Positions 51,855 through 60,287 are shown, counted from the stretch's first letter. The stretch is DNA of 64,000 nt from CAVVIG01 sp050249955 (GCA_050249955.1 JBFWPN010000002.1:124001-188000), one strand, 5' to 3'. Translations and numbers: made by a program. The notes: generated by a model from the letters alone, not told the origin.

Positions 51855-51860
51855 CCGCCT

Positions 51861-52661
51861 GTGCTGAGGCTTGGGGGCTGGCTCGTCGGCATCGCGCTGG
51901 CCTCGGCGGTACTTGGGCCGTCCCTGGTGCCCTGGGATCCTGCGAGCCAGGAACTGGCGGCTCGCCTGGCGGGCCCGTCGCTCGCGCATCCCTTCGGGCT
52001 CGATGAGCTGGGGCGTGACATCCTTGCGCGGATCATGGCCGGTGCGCGGATCTCGTTCCTGGTCGGACTCGTCGTGGTCTCGGTGTCAGCGGTGTTCGGC
52101 ACGATGCTGGGAGCCGTGGCCGGCTACGCCGGCGGGCGGGTGGATGATGTGATCAGCCGAGTGATCGACGTGCTGCTGGCCTTTCCCGGCCTGCTGCTGG
52201 CGATTGCGCTGGTCGCGGTGCTCGGGCCGAGCCTGCTCAATGTGCTCCTGGCGCTGACGAGCATCGGCTGGGTGGGCTACGCGCGGCTGGTGCGGGGGCA
52301 GGTGCTGCGGGCGCGCGAGTTCGAGTACGTGCAGGCCTCGCGCGCACTCGGCGCGGGCACGCTGCGCATCCTGCTGGTGCACATCATTCCTGGCGTGCTG
52401 CCGTCCGTCCTGGTACAGGGCACGCTCGGCATGGCGGGTGCCATCATCGGCGAGGCGTCGCTCAGCTTCCTGGGTCTCGGAGTGCAGCCGCCCACGCCCA
52501 GCTGGGGAACCATGCTGAACGGAGGGCGGGCGCACATCCTGGATGCACCGCACCTCACGATCTTTCCCGGCCTGGCGATCGCGCTGCTGGTGCTGGGGCT
52601 GAATTTTCTCGGGGACGGGCTGCGCGACCGGATCGACCCGCGGCACACGACAACCGCCTGA
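51861..52661 (+). CDS. ABC transporter permease, DppC/OppC type
   Basis: A 266-residue permease with about six TM segments; FGLDELGRDILARIMAGARIS is a DppC hallmark, and the EAA loop holds EYVQASRALGAG. GTG 51861 begins 7 nt after the DppB-like gene. The pair would form a peptide- or nickel-type channel; the missing ATPases and binding protein must come from elsewhere. Confidence 0.92.
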   Translation: MLRLGGWLVGIALASAVLGPSLVPWDPASQELAARLAGPSLAHPFGLDELGRDILARIMAGARISFLVGLVVVSVSAVFGTMLGAVAGYAGGRVDDVISRVIDVLLAFPGLLLAIALVAVLGPSLLNVLLALTSIGWVGYARLVRGQVLRAREFEYVQASRALGAGTLRILLVHIIPGVLPSVLVQGTLGMAGAIIGEASLSFLGLGVQPPTPSWGTMLNGGRAHILDAPHLTIFPGLAIALLVLGLNFLGDGLRDRIDPRHTTTA

Positions 52662-52670
52662 GGCGGTCGA

Positions 52671-54065
52671 TCAGGCGCCGGCTTTCTGCAGCTTGCGATC
52701 GAGCGCGGAGATCCGGCGGTCGGCCGGCGCGAGCATCTGGGCGCGGGTGACCGCGGCCCGGGCCTGAGGCAGGTCGCCGGTGCGCATCAGCGCGTCCGCG
52801 AGCGACGCCAGCAGGGCGACGTCATCGCTGCGTGCCGCTAAGGCCCGCTGCAGCCAGGGCACGGCACCGTCCGCGTCGTCGAGCGCGAGGGAGAGCTGCC
52901 CAATCCGCGCCGCGTGGTCGGCGGCTGCCTCGTCAGGCTGGGTGAGCGCGACATAGTCGACCAGCGCAGTGCGAGCCGTGGCGGTGTGGCCGAGACGCTC
53001 GGCGACGTCGGCGAGCTGCCGGAAGGCCGAGGGATCGAGCGGGTACCGTTCCAGGGCCTGCTGGAAGAGCTGCTCGGCGGCGTCGAGCTGTCCGGAGAGT
53101 GCGAGGGCGCGCCCGTACAGGGCCTTGGTCTCGCTCGTGGCGGTCAGCGCGGACGCCGCGCGCTCGAGCGCTTCGAGCGCCTTGCCGAGGGCTTCGGGAC
53201 GGTCGCTCCGCGCTTCGGCGACGTCGAGCCAGACCCGGCCGAGCGCGGCATTGACTGGAGACTGCTCCGGGGCCTGCTCCGCCGCGGCCGAGAGGGTGGC
53301 GATTGCCAGGTCGGCCTTGCCGCTGCGCGCCTGGGCGAGGCCGATGGCCACCTGCCGCTCGGCGCGCCGGGTGTCGAGCCCGGCGAGCACCTGCAACTGC
53401 CCGAGCTGATCCGGATAGCGCCCAGTGGCCGCGAAGAGATCGGCCAGTTCCTCGCGTGCGGGCACGAAACCCGGAGCCCGTTCCACCGCCCGTTTGAGCG
53501 CCGCAATGGACTCGTCGAGCCGCCCCTGGTCGCGCAGGCAGAGGCCGACGAGGTAGTGCGCGTCCGCGAGGCCGTCGTCCAGGGCGGTGGCCGCCCGGGC
53601 GTCGTCCAGGGCGATGGCAACGGTCCCGTCGCGGTAACGGGCGAGCGCGAGTTTGTACCGGATGAGCGCCGACCGTTCGTCCAGTGCGAGCCTCGCCTCG
53701 TAGGTCTCCGCCGACCTGCGAAAGCGTTCCTGCGCGTACAGGACATCGCCGAGCGCCTCGAGTGGTCGAGTTGCGGTTGGGTCGAGCGTGGACGCTGCCC
53801 GGAAGTCGCGGGCGGCCACGTCGAGCTCGCCTCGAAGGCGGTAGGTCTCGCCCCGGCGCAGGCGGGGGAGCATGGCGTCGGGCCGGACGGCGATGGCGCC
53901 GCTGAAGTCTTCGACCGCGGCCAGCGTTTCACCGGCAGCGAGCGCAGCCTCGCCCGAGGCGAGGAGCACGCGGTAGTTCCGCTCGCGGGCGGCGGCCCGG
54001 TAGGCGAGCGCCCCGGCCACGGCGGCCACGGCGACCAGCGCGGTGAGGACAAGTGCTCGTTTCAC
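52671..54065 (-). CDS. Membrane-anchored TPR protein
   Basis: A 464-residue protein. An N-terminal TM segment (VLTALVAVAAVAGALAYRAA) is followed by about ten TPR repeats (for example ATRPLEALGDVLYAQERFRRSAETYEARL written in pieces; DPSAFRQLADVAERLG). No enzymatic motif. Likely a periplasmic or envelope scaffold. It is divergent from the ECF sigma gene; no specific partner can be named. Confidence 0.8.
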   Translation of the reverse strand: MKRALVLTALVAVAAVAGALAYRAAARERNYRVLLASGEAALAAGETLAAVEDFSGAIAVRPDAMLPRLRRGETYRLRGELDVAARDFRAASTLDPTATRPLEALGDVLYAQERFRRSAETYEARLALDERSALIRYKLALARYRDGTVAIALDDARAATALDDGLADAHYLVGLCLRDQGRLDESIAALKRAVERAPGFVPAREELADLFAATGRYPDQLGQLQVLAGLDTRRAERQVAIGLAQARSGKADLAIATLSAAAEQAPEQSPVNAALGRVWLDVAEARSDRPEALGKALEALERAASALTATSETKALYGRALALSGQLDAAEQLFQQALERYPLDPSAFRQLADVAERLGHTATARTALVDYVALTQPDEAAADHAARIGQLSLALDDADGAVPWLQRALAARSDDVALLASLADALMRTGDLPQARAAVTRAQMLAPADRRISALDRKLQKAGA

Positions 54066-54098
54066 CGGGGTTTATCCTACCAGTCCCGGACGTGTCAG

Positions 54099-54126
54099 GG
54101 AACTTTCACGGAGTGCCGGGGTCTAA
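54099..54126 (+). promoter_or_regulatory. ECF-type promoter upstream of its own sigma factor gene
   Basis: GGAACTT (54099-54105), a 16-bp spacer and TCTAA (54122-54126), equivalently GGAAC-N17-GTC, is a classical ECF/sigmaE promoter. It lies 10 nt before the ATG of the sigma gene at 54137, which predicts autoregulation and a very short leader. Confidence 0.65.
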
Positions 54127-54136
54127 CTCCGGTAAC

Positions 54137-54751
54137 ATGTTGTCCGTGAAGCAGGCCAGGGCCGTCGAATGGTCAGACATCGGCGTCCGCGAGGCAGCGC
54201 TCATCCAGCGCTGCGCCGCCGGCGACGAGAGCGCCTTTGCCGAGCTGGTGGCCGAACACCAGCGGATGGTGGTCCAGCTGGCGATGAACCTGCTGGGCGA
54301 CCGCGATGAAGCGCTCGACCTGTCGCAGGATGTCTTCATCCGCGTCTTCCGGACCATTGGCCAGTTCCGCGGCCAGTCTGCGCTGCGCACCTGGATTTAC
54401 CGCATTGCCGTGAACCAGGCGCGAAACCGCCACCGGTTCTGGCGGCGTCGCCGCCGGTCCGACCAGGTCTCGCTCGACGCGCACGTCGAGGCCCACGGCG
54501 ACTTCCAGTGCGGCGCCGAAGCCGGACCGGACCGCATCCTGGCCCAGAAGGAACTGGCCGCCCGCCTGCAGGATGCCCTCGAGGCACTGCCGTTCGATCA
54601 GCGCACCGCCATCGTTCTTCGTGAAGTGGATGGTTTGAGTTACGACGAGATCGCGTTCTCGCTCGGGGTGGCGGTCGGCACCGTGAAGTCACGGTTGACG
54701 CGCGCCCGGCAGACGCTCCGTGCCGGCCTGCGCGAGGCGAGGACGGCATGA
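54137..54751 (+). CDS. ECF RNA polymerase sigma factor (RpoE-like)
   Basis: A 204-residue sigma70-family factor. Region 2 (about 20-90) includes DLSQDVFIRVFR and the promoter-melting stretch LRTWIYRIAVNQARNRHR; region 4 (about 140-200) has PFDQRTAIVLREVDGLSYDEIAFSLGVAVGTVKSRL with the HTH. ATG 54137 is preferred because the ECF promoter lies immediately before it. The anti-sigma gene overlaps its stop by 4 nt (ATGA). The trigger is probably envelope stress; this is inference. Confidence 0.93.
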   Translation: MLSVKQARAVEWSDIGVREAALIQRCAAGDESAFAELVAEHQRMVVQLAMNLLGDRDEALDLSQDVFIRVFRTIGQFRGQSALRTWIYRIAVNQARNRHRFWRRRRRSDQVSLDAHVEAHGDFQCGAEAGPDRILAQKELAARLQDALEALPFDQRTAIVLREVDGLSYDEIAFSLGVAVGTVKSRLTRARQTLRAGLREARTA

Positions 54752-55656
54752 AGGTCCTCATCTGCGAAGAAGCCCGCCCCCTGCTCGAGGAGTATCACGA
54801 CGAGGAACTGCCCGTCGGTGATCAGATCGCCGTACGCGCGCACCTCGAGTGGTGCGACGAGTGTTCGGAGGTGTTCGCGGACCTTCGCCTGATGCGCGGG
54901 CTGGTCCGGGCCACGGCACCTGGCCAGAGCCTGCTCGAGCAGCAGGACCGCGTCACGTTCGAGGCTGGGGTCATCTCGAGGGCCAAGGCCGAGGCGCGTG
55001 TCTCCTGGTCGGCGCGCGTGCGCGAGGTCCTGGACGACGTGCACATGGTGTACGCCGGGGTTGGTGCTGCGGCCGCCACGGTGTTCTGCGTGCTGGTGCT
55101 GTCGAGCATGATGCGATACGCCACCAACGAGCGGCCCGATTCGCTCGCGGCCATCGTGAGCCTGCTGGCGTCGCCGAAGGTGGAGAAGGTCGACGAGTAC
55201 GCCCCTGGCATGAACAAGAACCCGATGGTCGTGGACGCGCGCATGCTGATGCCCCGCGCGCTCGACCAGATCTTCCTGGCCGCCGCGTCGGCCACCGACG
55301 AGTCGGTCTTCACGCTGTCCGCCGTAGTCACGCGCGAGGGGCGGATTGCCAGCCTCGAGTGGCACTCACCGAGCGGCCGTACGCCGAAGGCCGGCAGCCG
55401 CGAGGCCGAGACGGTGGATACGCTGCTCAACACGGCGTCGCTGGCCCGCTTCGAGCCGGCCCGCGTGCAGGGGCTCCCGATTGCGGTGAGCATGGTCTGG
55501 CTCGTGGCCAATACCACGGTCCGCGCCCCCAAGGTCACGTCCCTCGAACTGCCGGTGCCCGTGGCCAACGCGCCCGCCACCGTCGCCACGCCGGGGCTCC
55601 GCAAGCGCAGGGTCGACATCCTGCTGCCGTCCGAACCTCGCCGTACGGTCGCCTGA
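54748..55656 (+). CDS. Zinc-finger anti-sigma factor with TonB-C-like periplasmic domain
   Basis: A 302-residue membrane protein. The N-terminal zinc anti-sigma motif H32xxxC36xxC39 (AHLEWCDEC) binds the ECF sigma. One TM segment lies near 100-121. The periplasmic part (about 165-260) runs LSAVVTREGRIASLEWHSPS..., RFEPARVQGLPIAVSMVWLVANTTV, which has the look of a TonB C-terminal domain (the GRV...FxPAxxxGxPVxV type). A TonB-C-like sensor fused to an anti-sigma is unusual. It probably releases the sigma factor when a periplasmic signal is sensed. Confidence 0.85.
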   Translation: MKVLICEEARPLLEEYHDEELPVGDQIAVRAHLEWCDECSEVFADLRLMRGLVRATAPGQSLLEQQDRVTFEAGVISRAKAEARVSWSARVREVLDDVHMVYAGVGAAAATVFCVLVLSSMMRYATNERPDSLAAIVSLLASPKVEKVDEYAPGMNKNPMVVDARMLMPRALDQIFLAAASATDESVFTLSAVVTREGRIASLEWHSPSGRTPKAGSREAETVDTLLNTASLARFEPARVQGLPIAVSMVWLVANTTVRAPKVTSLELPVPVANAPATVATPGLRKRRVDILLPSEPRRTVA

Positions 55657-55699
55657 GCGCTCCGCCGGTCTCCACACGTCCTTCAGCCCATTGCCAGAC

Positions 55700-55719
55700 G
55701 CGAGGCCTGACGGCCTCGC
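55700..55719. terminator. Perfect hairpin in the 217-nt gap between convergent genes
   Basis: GCGAGGCC and GGCCTCGC flank a TGAC tetraloop. It lies 44 nt after the anti-sigma stop and before the 3' end of the minus-strand propeller gene. No U-tract. The rest of 55657-55873 shows nothing recognisable. Confidence 0.4.
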
Positions 55720-55873
55720 ACATCGCCCTCGGCTGCCCGCGTCTTCCGGCTGGCCCCGCTCGGGTGGCCACCAGGCCTGTGCACTGGATGCAACGACGCC
55801 AGCCCGCGGCCGTGAACTGTTGGCCTGCGTGACGGACTGAACGTCGCTGATGGTGGGAGACGGGCCTGCGGGC

Positions 55874-58129
55874 TTACCGTCCGCCGCCCTGTGCCGGCGC
55901 TGACACCTGCGTGGTCGACACATTGTTCATGGCATCGATGGCCCGCAGCGTGAGCCCGCGCGGTCCGATGGCACCCTCAAGCGGGAACTCGTAGCGCTCG
56001 CTGCGTGTGTCGGCCAGGCCGTCTGACGGGAACACCGTCTTCCACGATTCGCCGTCGGCTGAGTACTCCAGCTTCTGGATGGGGGAGTGGTCGTCGCGGA
56101 CCTCGACGGAGACGACCGTCCGTCCGGCATCGACCCTGGCGGTCGCGGTTGCGAAGGCCGGTGGGGCGTTGTCGATGTCGAACGCTGCGCTGTCCAGCTC
56201 ACCCGCGAGCGCCGCCGCGTCCGGGTTGGACGGGGCATCCGAGGCGATCACCCGGACGATGTAGGTGCCATTCGGCACCGTGGTCGTATCCCAGACCAGG
56301 ATGGTGTCGCTGAGGCCTGACCGGAGCACCTTCCAGGTGGTGTCCCCTTCGCGCCGGTACTGGACCTCGTAGGTCAGTTCGTCCTCGTTGTCGTCGTCCG
56401 CACGCCACTGAAGGGTTTCGAGCCCCTTCTGGTAGGTACGGCGCCCGACTGACGATCCTGCGCCCTGGTTCTGGGCGGCCTGCGTCAGCTTTCGCTCAGG
56501 CGTGCTCTGGTTGTCGAAGCCGGCCAGGTCGGGATCGCCGGTGCTGTACGGCTTCTGAAAGACGATGCCCGGAGGGTGGACGGTGACGGAGCGGACCTGT
56601 GGCCGGATGTTACGTGGCAGGTAAGCTGCGGTGATCGAGGTGAGCGCAGGCCCTTCGTCACCGCCGGTGAGGACCGCGCGCCACTGGAGGTAGCGCGCCT
56701 TCGGGCTCGAGATCGCCGAGCCCGAGGTGGCGTACGGCGCAGACCAGTCACTCCAGGTCTCGTCGGGCGTTTCGGTGTTGCCGCTGCGGGTGGTTATCTC
56801 GATGCGCGCGCTGCCGGTGGCGGACGCGCGCCAGGAGATCGAACCCCACGAGGACACCTGCAGCGCGTCGCGGACCTCCGACTCGTACGTGCCGCGGGGC
56901 GCCCGTCCGGCCGAGAGGCGCGACACCTTGCCCGGGTTCGCCGTGGCGTAGACGACCCGCCCCCGGCTGTCGCGGTAGAGCGCGGTCACCTGCGAGGCGG
57001 CAGCTCGGGCCAGCAGCAGGGGACGAACCGGGTTGCCCTCGAGCCGGTAGATCTTGCCCTTGTCACCCGTGGCGACGAGCACACGGCCTTCGGCGTCGAA
57101 CGCCAGGTCGTAGGGCAGGTCTTCGCGGGCGTCCCACAGCATGTCCCAGAGTCCATCGGGAGCGACGGTGTAGACGGCCCCCTTCGAGGCGCCCGCCGCC
57201 GGGCGCGTAGTGCCGCTCGCGTTACTGGCGCTTGCCGAATCGACGACGACCGCCGTGATCTCCGTGGAGACCGAGACAGAGGCCACCGGGGCGCCGGGCG
57301 TACTGCCGGTCTGCTGTGGCGTTGTCTCGGTCGGCGTGCCCGGTGCCGCGCCGCTGTTCGGCCGTCCGTTCGCGGCTGCGACCAGCAGGGTGCCCTTGTC
57401 GTCGAACTTCAGCGTCCGGATCTCCTGGTACGGCGTGTCGAGCAGCAGGAAGCCCTTGCCGGAGGGATCCACGCGGATCACGCGCCCCGGCGACTCGGTG
57501 CCGATGAGGAGGTTGCCGGCCTTGTCGAACACCAGGGCCGTCGCGTGCGTCGCCTTGGTGTCGTAGAAGAGCGAGCCGTTGCCATCCGGCGTGATCTTGT
57601 AGACGACGCCCCGCTCGCCGGTTGCGGCGTAGACGTTGCCGCGGGCGTCGGTGGCGAGCGCCCAGATGTACTTCTGGGCGGGGTCGAAGAAGCCGGTGCC
57701 CCTGCCGTCGCGATCCACCTTGTAGACCTGCCCGTCGGGCGAGGTGGCCGCATAGAGGCTGCCGTTGGGGCCGGTCGCCAGCGCATGCACCTCGAGTTCG
57801 GCTGCGTCGAAGAACTGCGAGCCGCGTCCCTGCGGGTCGACCTTGTAGACACGGCCGTCGTTGCCGGTGCCCACGTAGACCGAGCCGTCGGGTGTCGGCA
57901 GCAGGGTCCACAGGAAGGGGGACGCCGTCTCGTAGACCAGCTCGGAGGCCGGGCCGAGGGTGAGCTGTCCACGGGAGTCGACCGCCAGGTTCTCGAGGTC
58001 GCCCTTGAGGAAGTCGGGCTGGGTGGCGGCGACGAAGAACTTCGGGGCCGAGGCGCGGGTGACGACACCTGCGCAGGCAAGGAACAGGGCGGCGGCGAGC
58101 GCGCGCCGCGCGAACCGGGTTGGTGCCAT
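55874..58129 (-). CDS. Secreted beta-propeller protein with C-terminal Ig/fibronectin-like region
   Basis: A 751-residue exported protein; ATG 58129 gives a signal peptide (RRALAAALFLACAGVVTRASA). Residues about 30-420 are WD/NHL-type blades (for example VYVGTGNDGRVYKVDPQGRG, LYAATSPDGQVYKVDRDGRG). Residues about 430-740 are beta-rich with a fibronectin-III-like stretch (NGTYIVRVIASDAPSNP) and an Ig-like end (LTLRAIDAMNNV). No catalytic motif is seen. It lies 32 nt downstream of the S55 peptidase on the same strand and may be its partner or substrate; this is inference. Confidence 0.75.
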   Translation of the reverse strand: MAPTRFARRALAAALFLACAGVVTRASAPKFFVAATQPDFLKGDLENLAVDSRGQLTLGPASELVYETASPFLWTLLPTPDGSVYVGTGNDGRVYKVDPQGRGSQFFDAAELEVHALATGPNGSLYAATSPDGQVYKVDRDGRGTGFFDPAQKYIWALATDARGNVYAATGERGVVYKITPDGNGSLFYDTKATHATALVFDKAGNLLIGTESPGRVIRVDPSGKGFLLLDTPYQEIRTLKFDDKGTLLVAAANGRPNSGAAPGTPTETTPQQTGSTPGAPVASVSVSTEITAVVVDSASASNASGTTRPAAGASKGAVYTVAPDGLWDMLWDAREDLPYDLAFDAEGRVLVATGDKGKIYRLEGNPVRPLLLARAAASQVTALYRDSRGRVVYATANPGKVSRLSAGRAPRGTYESEVRDALQVSSWGSISWRASATGSARIEITTRSGNTETPDETWSDWSAPYATSGSAISSPKARYLQWRAVLTGGDEGPALTSITAAYLPRNIRPQVRSVTVHPPGIVFQKPYSTGDPDLAGFDNQSTPERKLTQAAQNQGAGSSVGRRTYQKGLETLQWRADDDNEDELTYEVQYRREGDTTWKVLRSGLSDTILVWDTTTVPNGTYIVRVIASDAPSNPDAAALAGELDSAAFDIDNAPPAFATATARVDAGRTVVSVEVRDDHSPIQKLEYSADGESWKTVFPSDGLADTRSERYEFPLEGAIGPRGLTLRAIDAMNNVSTTQVSAPAQGGGR

Positions 58130-58161
58130 CGTGTATCTCTGCAAGAGGCGGCTGACGCGTG

Positions 58162-60006
58162 TCAGTTCGCCGAAAGCTGGATGGTGAGGGTCCGTACACC
58201 GCTGATGGCCTGCTCCGTACGGAGCTGCCATTCACCGAGGGTCGATGTCTGCAGCGGGTTGAGCGTGCCACTGCTGCGGTCGGATTCGAGTACGGCCAGC
58301 ACCGACGGGGGCAGGGCCGAGAGGAGTTCGCCCCGCACGACGGCGCCCGAGTCCGATCCCATGAGCTTCACGTAGATCGTGTTGTTGCGGCGCGTCTTGT
58401 TGAGCGCTCGGACCACCTGCGGGACGCTGCGGGGCTGCGGCAGGCGCGCCTCGCGCTGTTCGGTCTGGTTGAGGCGCTGTCCGTCGGAGACCATGAGCGC
58501 GAGCGAGCCGCGGGCATTGGCGGGGATCTCGATCGGGATGGTCTGGATGATGTCGTCGCCGCGGTAGCTGCGGAGGAGGACCTTCAGCGGCACGGTCTTG
58601 CCGGGACGAGGCCGCGGGTCGTCGAGCCACACGCGCTCGAGCTGCGCCGTGCGCGGCTGTTCGGTGGACTTCACGGAGATGTCGAGCGACTCCATGTCGA
58701 CGCTCTCGTAGTCGTTGTTCACCATCGCCGTGATCGGCGCCACGATGTAGGCCGATGTGTTCGACGCGGCGTTCTCGCCCGCGAACATGTTGTCCAGCAC
58801 GACCGGTTCGTGCCCCCTGATGGTCAGTCGACCCTGCACCGAGTAGGTGGCGGTGCCGAACTGCCGCTCGTACGACGTGAGCGTGTTCACCAGCGCGGTG
58901 TAGGTCATCAGGGGACCGAAGAGCTGGTCCTTCACCGATCGGAACGAGAAGGTCCGCGCGCCGATGCCGCGGTCGGCGTCGAGCGTCATCTTCACCGGCA
59001 GGAGCGAGGGGCCCGGGCCGAGGCGCCCGGCAATGGCAGTCGCCCGGTCCTGGTTGAAGGTGCCGATGATCTCGCCGGTGCTCGAGAGCTTGGCCGAGGA
59101 GAACAGGCTGGGCAGCACGGTGTAGACGTACGCCCGCGTCATCGGGAAGTCGATCGGCCCGAGGTTGTACATCGGATGGCCGAACGCGTAGACCTTGTTC
59201 TCGTCGACGTGGGTGACGGTGCCCGTGGCACCCAGCTCGAGATCGCCACTGACGAAGGTGACACCCACGGCATCGCCCGGCTTCAAGGGACCGTCGAACT
59301 CGGCCATGCCCGGCCGGGCCGCGGCGCCGCCGGCGACCGGGACGAAACCGGAACTGCGGAACGTCGAGGCCAGCACGTCGGACACGGCCGGGTCGAAGCC
59401 GGTTGCAACCAACGGTGTCGCAATAGGCCGGAGCATGGTACCGATCTCGGCGCCCATCCCGGAGACCGACGAAACGCCGATCAGCTGCGTGTCGCCCGCG
59501 CGTTCGGCGAACGGGCGGTTCCAGTTGAGCGCCTTGCGGAAGGCCGACAGCAGCGAGTCGGACTGGATCGGGAATTCGACCTGTACCCTCGCGCCGGCCG
59601 GCCGCGCCGCACTCAGCGCCGTGGCGTCGGTCATTTCGGCGATTGGCGTGATGCCGGCAATCGGCTGCTTCGGGAAGCTGCCCAGGGCGTAGGAGACGGC
59701 GCCGATCAGCTTGCCGTCGATGTAGACCGGGCTGCCGCTCATGCCGGCGATCACCCCGGTTTCTGCCAGCGGCCCGCCTTCGAGCTTGGCCAGGATGAGG
59801 TTGCGCTGGGTGCCGATCACGTTCTCGATGACACCGATGATGTGTGCCCTGAACTCCTCGACCCGGGTTCCGTCGAAGACGGTGTGGCCGATGCCGACCA
59901 TGCCGGGTCGGATGTCGTCGACGCCCATCTGCGGGGTCGCGGCGCGCAGTGTCGACAGGGCGAGAAGCGACAGGCTGAGTGCGATCGCAAGGCGTCGGAT
60001 CTTCAT
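58162..60006 (-). CDS. Exported peptidase S55 (SpoIVB-domain) protein
   Basis: A 614-residue protein. ATG 60006 yields a signal peptide (SLSLLALSTLRAA). The S55 domain spans roughly residues 30-330, with GIGHTVFDG near 38-46, GMSGSPVYIDGKLIGAVSY near 88-106 (serine 90 or 92 catalytic) and FGHPMYNLGPIDF further on. SpoIVB cleaves regulators in spore formers; this organism shows no sporulation genes here, so the role must differ. The promoter TTGACC-17-TATAAC is among the best in the window. Confidence 0.85.
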   Translation of the reverse strand: MKIRRLAIALSLSLLALSTLRAATPQMGVDDIRPGMVGIGHTVFDGTRVEEFRAHIIGVIENVIGTQRNLILAKLEGGPLAETGVIAGMSGSPVYIDGKLIGAVSYALGSFPKQPIAGITPIAEMTDATALSAARPAGARVQVEFPIQSDSLLSAFRKALNWNRPFAERAGDTQLIGVSSVSGMGAEIGTMLRPIATPLVATGFDPAVSDVLASTFRSSGFVPVAGGAAARPGMAEFDGPLKPGDAVGVTFVSGDLELGATGTVTHVDENKVYAFGHPMYNLGPIDFPMTRAYVYTVLPSLFSSAKLSSTGEIIGTFNQDRATAIAGRLGPGPSLLPVKMTLDADRGIGARTFSFRSVKDQLFGPLMTYTALVNTLTSYERQFGTATYSVQGRLTIRGHEPVVLDNMFAGENAASNTSAYIVAPITAMVNNDYESVDMESLDISVKSTEQPRTAQLERVWLDDPRPRPGKTVPLKVLLRSYRGDDIIQTIPIEIPANARGSLALMVSDGQRLNQTEQREARLPQPRSVPQVVRALNKTRRNNTIYVKLMGSDSGAVVRGELLSALPPSVLAVLESDRSSGTLNPLQTSTLGEWQLRTEQAISGVRTLTIQLSAN

Positions 60007-60019
60007 GGAATCAATCTCG

Positions 60020-60048
60020 GTTATAGGGGAGAAGTGCTTGATGGTCAA
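60020..60048 (-). promoter_or_regulatory. Sigma70-type promoter of the S55 peptidase gene
   Basis: On the minus strand TTGACC (60048-60043), a 17-bp spacer and TATAAC (60025-60020). Each hexamer matches five of six. Predicted transcription start is about 6-7 nt before the ATG at 60006. Confidence 0.65.
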
Positions 60049-60068
60049 GGAGAAATGGGCTTTTGGCG

Positions 60069-60098
60069 TTGACACTCGAGACGGCGTTCTGTTATCGT
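60069..60098 (+). promoter_or_regulatory. Sigma70-type promoter of the aroDE-trp operon
   Basis: TTGACA (60069-60074, perfect), an 18-bp spacer and TATCGT (60093-60098). The predicted start near 60105 leaves about 5 nt before the leader-peptide GTG at 60110, which has no Shine-Dalgarno. Confidence 0.65.
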
Positions 60099-60109
60099 CC
60101 AGACTTCTC

Positions 60110-60220
60110 GTGACTGGTCACGCACCTCTTCATTTCGCCAACCTCCTCGATGCGACCGGCGCTGGCCTGTCGGCGTGGTGGTATTGGTGTGCATCCGAAG
60201 AGGCACTCGCCCTGGCCTGA
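60110..60220 (+). CDS. trpL: trp operon leader peptide (36 residues, Trp-Trp-Tyr-Trp)
   Basis: A GTG at 60110 opens a 36-codon frame ending in TGA (60218-60220). Its residues 23-26 are W-W-Y-W (TGG 60176-60178, TGG 60179-60181, TAT 60182-60184, TGG 60185-60187). Three Trp codons in four are the hallmark of a tryptophan-sensing leader. The codons after them, GAA GAG GCA, form segment 2 of the attenuator. The peptide itself has no function beyond stalling the ribosome when charged tRNA-Trp is scarce. The exact start is inferred; no ATG exists in this frame. Confidence 0.8.
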   Translation: MTGHAPLHFANLLDATGAGLSAWWYWCASEEALALA

Positions 60221-60281
60221 CCTGCCACCGCGCGACGAACGGACCGCCTCTTCAACCAACTGTTGAAGAGGCTTTTTTTTT
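60125..60281 (+). promoter_or_regulatory. Four-segment ribosome-mediated trp attenuator
   Basis: Segment 1 CCTCTTC (60125-60131) pairs with segment 2 GAAGAGG (60197-60203). Segment 2 GAAGAGGC (60197-60204) alternatively pairs with segment 3 GCCTCTTC (60246-60253), the antiterminator. Segment 3 pairs with segment 4 GAAGAGGC (60265-60272), the terminator. A ribosome stalled on the Trp codons covers segment 1 and leaves 2 free, allowing read-through; a ribosome at the stop codon covers 2 and lets the terminator form. Confidence 0.85.
60246..60281 (+). terminator. Intrinsic terminator of the trp attenuator
   Basis: GCCTCTTCAAC (60246-60256) and GTTGAAGAGGC (60262-60272) form a perfect 11-bp stem with a CAACT loop, followed by nine T (60273-60281). 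It ends 6 nt before the aroDE GTG. It is the only textbook U-tract terminator I noted in the window. Confidence 0.9.
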
Positions 60282-60287
60282 GGACTT

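Noticed and set aside
60151..60260. Overlapping ATG frame in the trp leader
   Set aside because: It lacks Trp clusters (one Trp codon only) and ends inside the terminator; the W-W-Y-W frame explains the pairing geometry.
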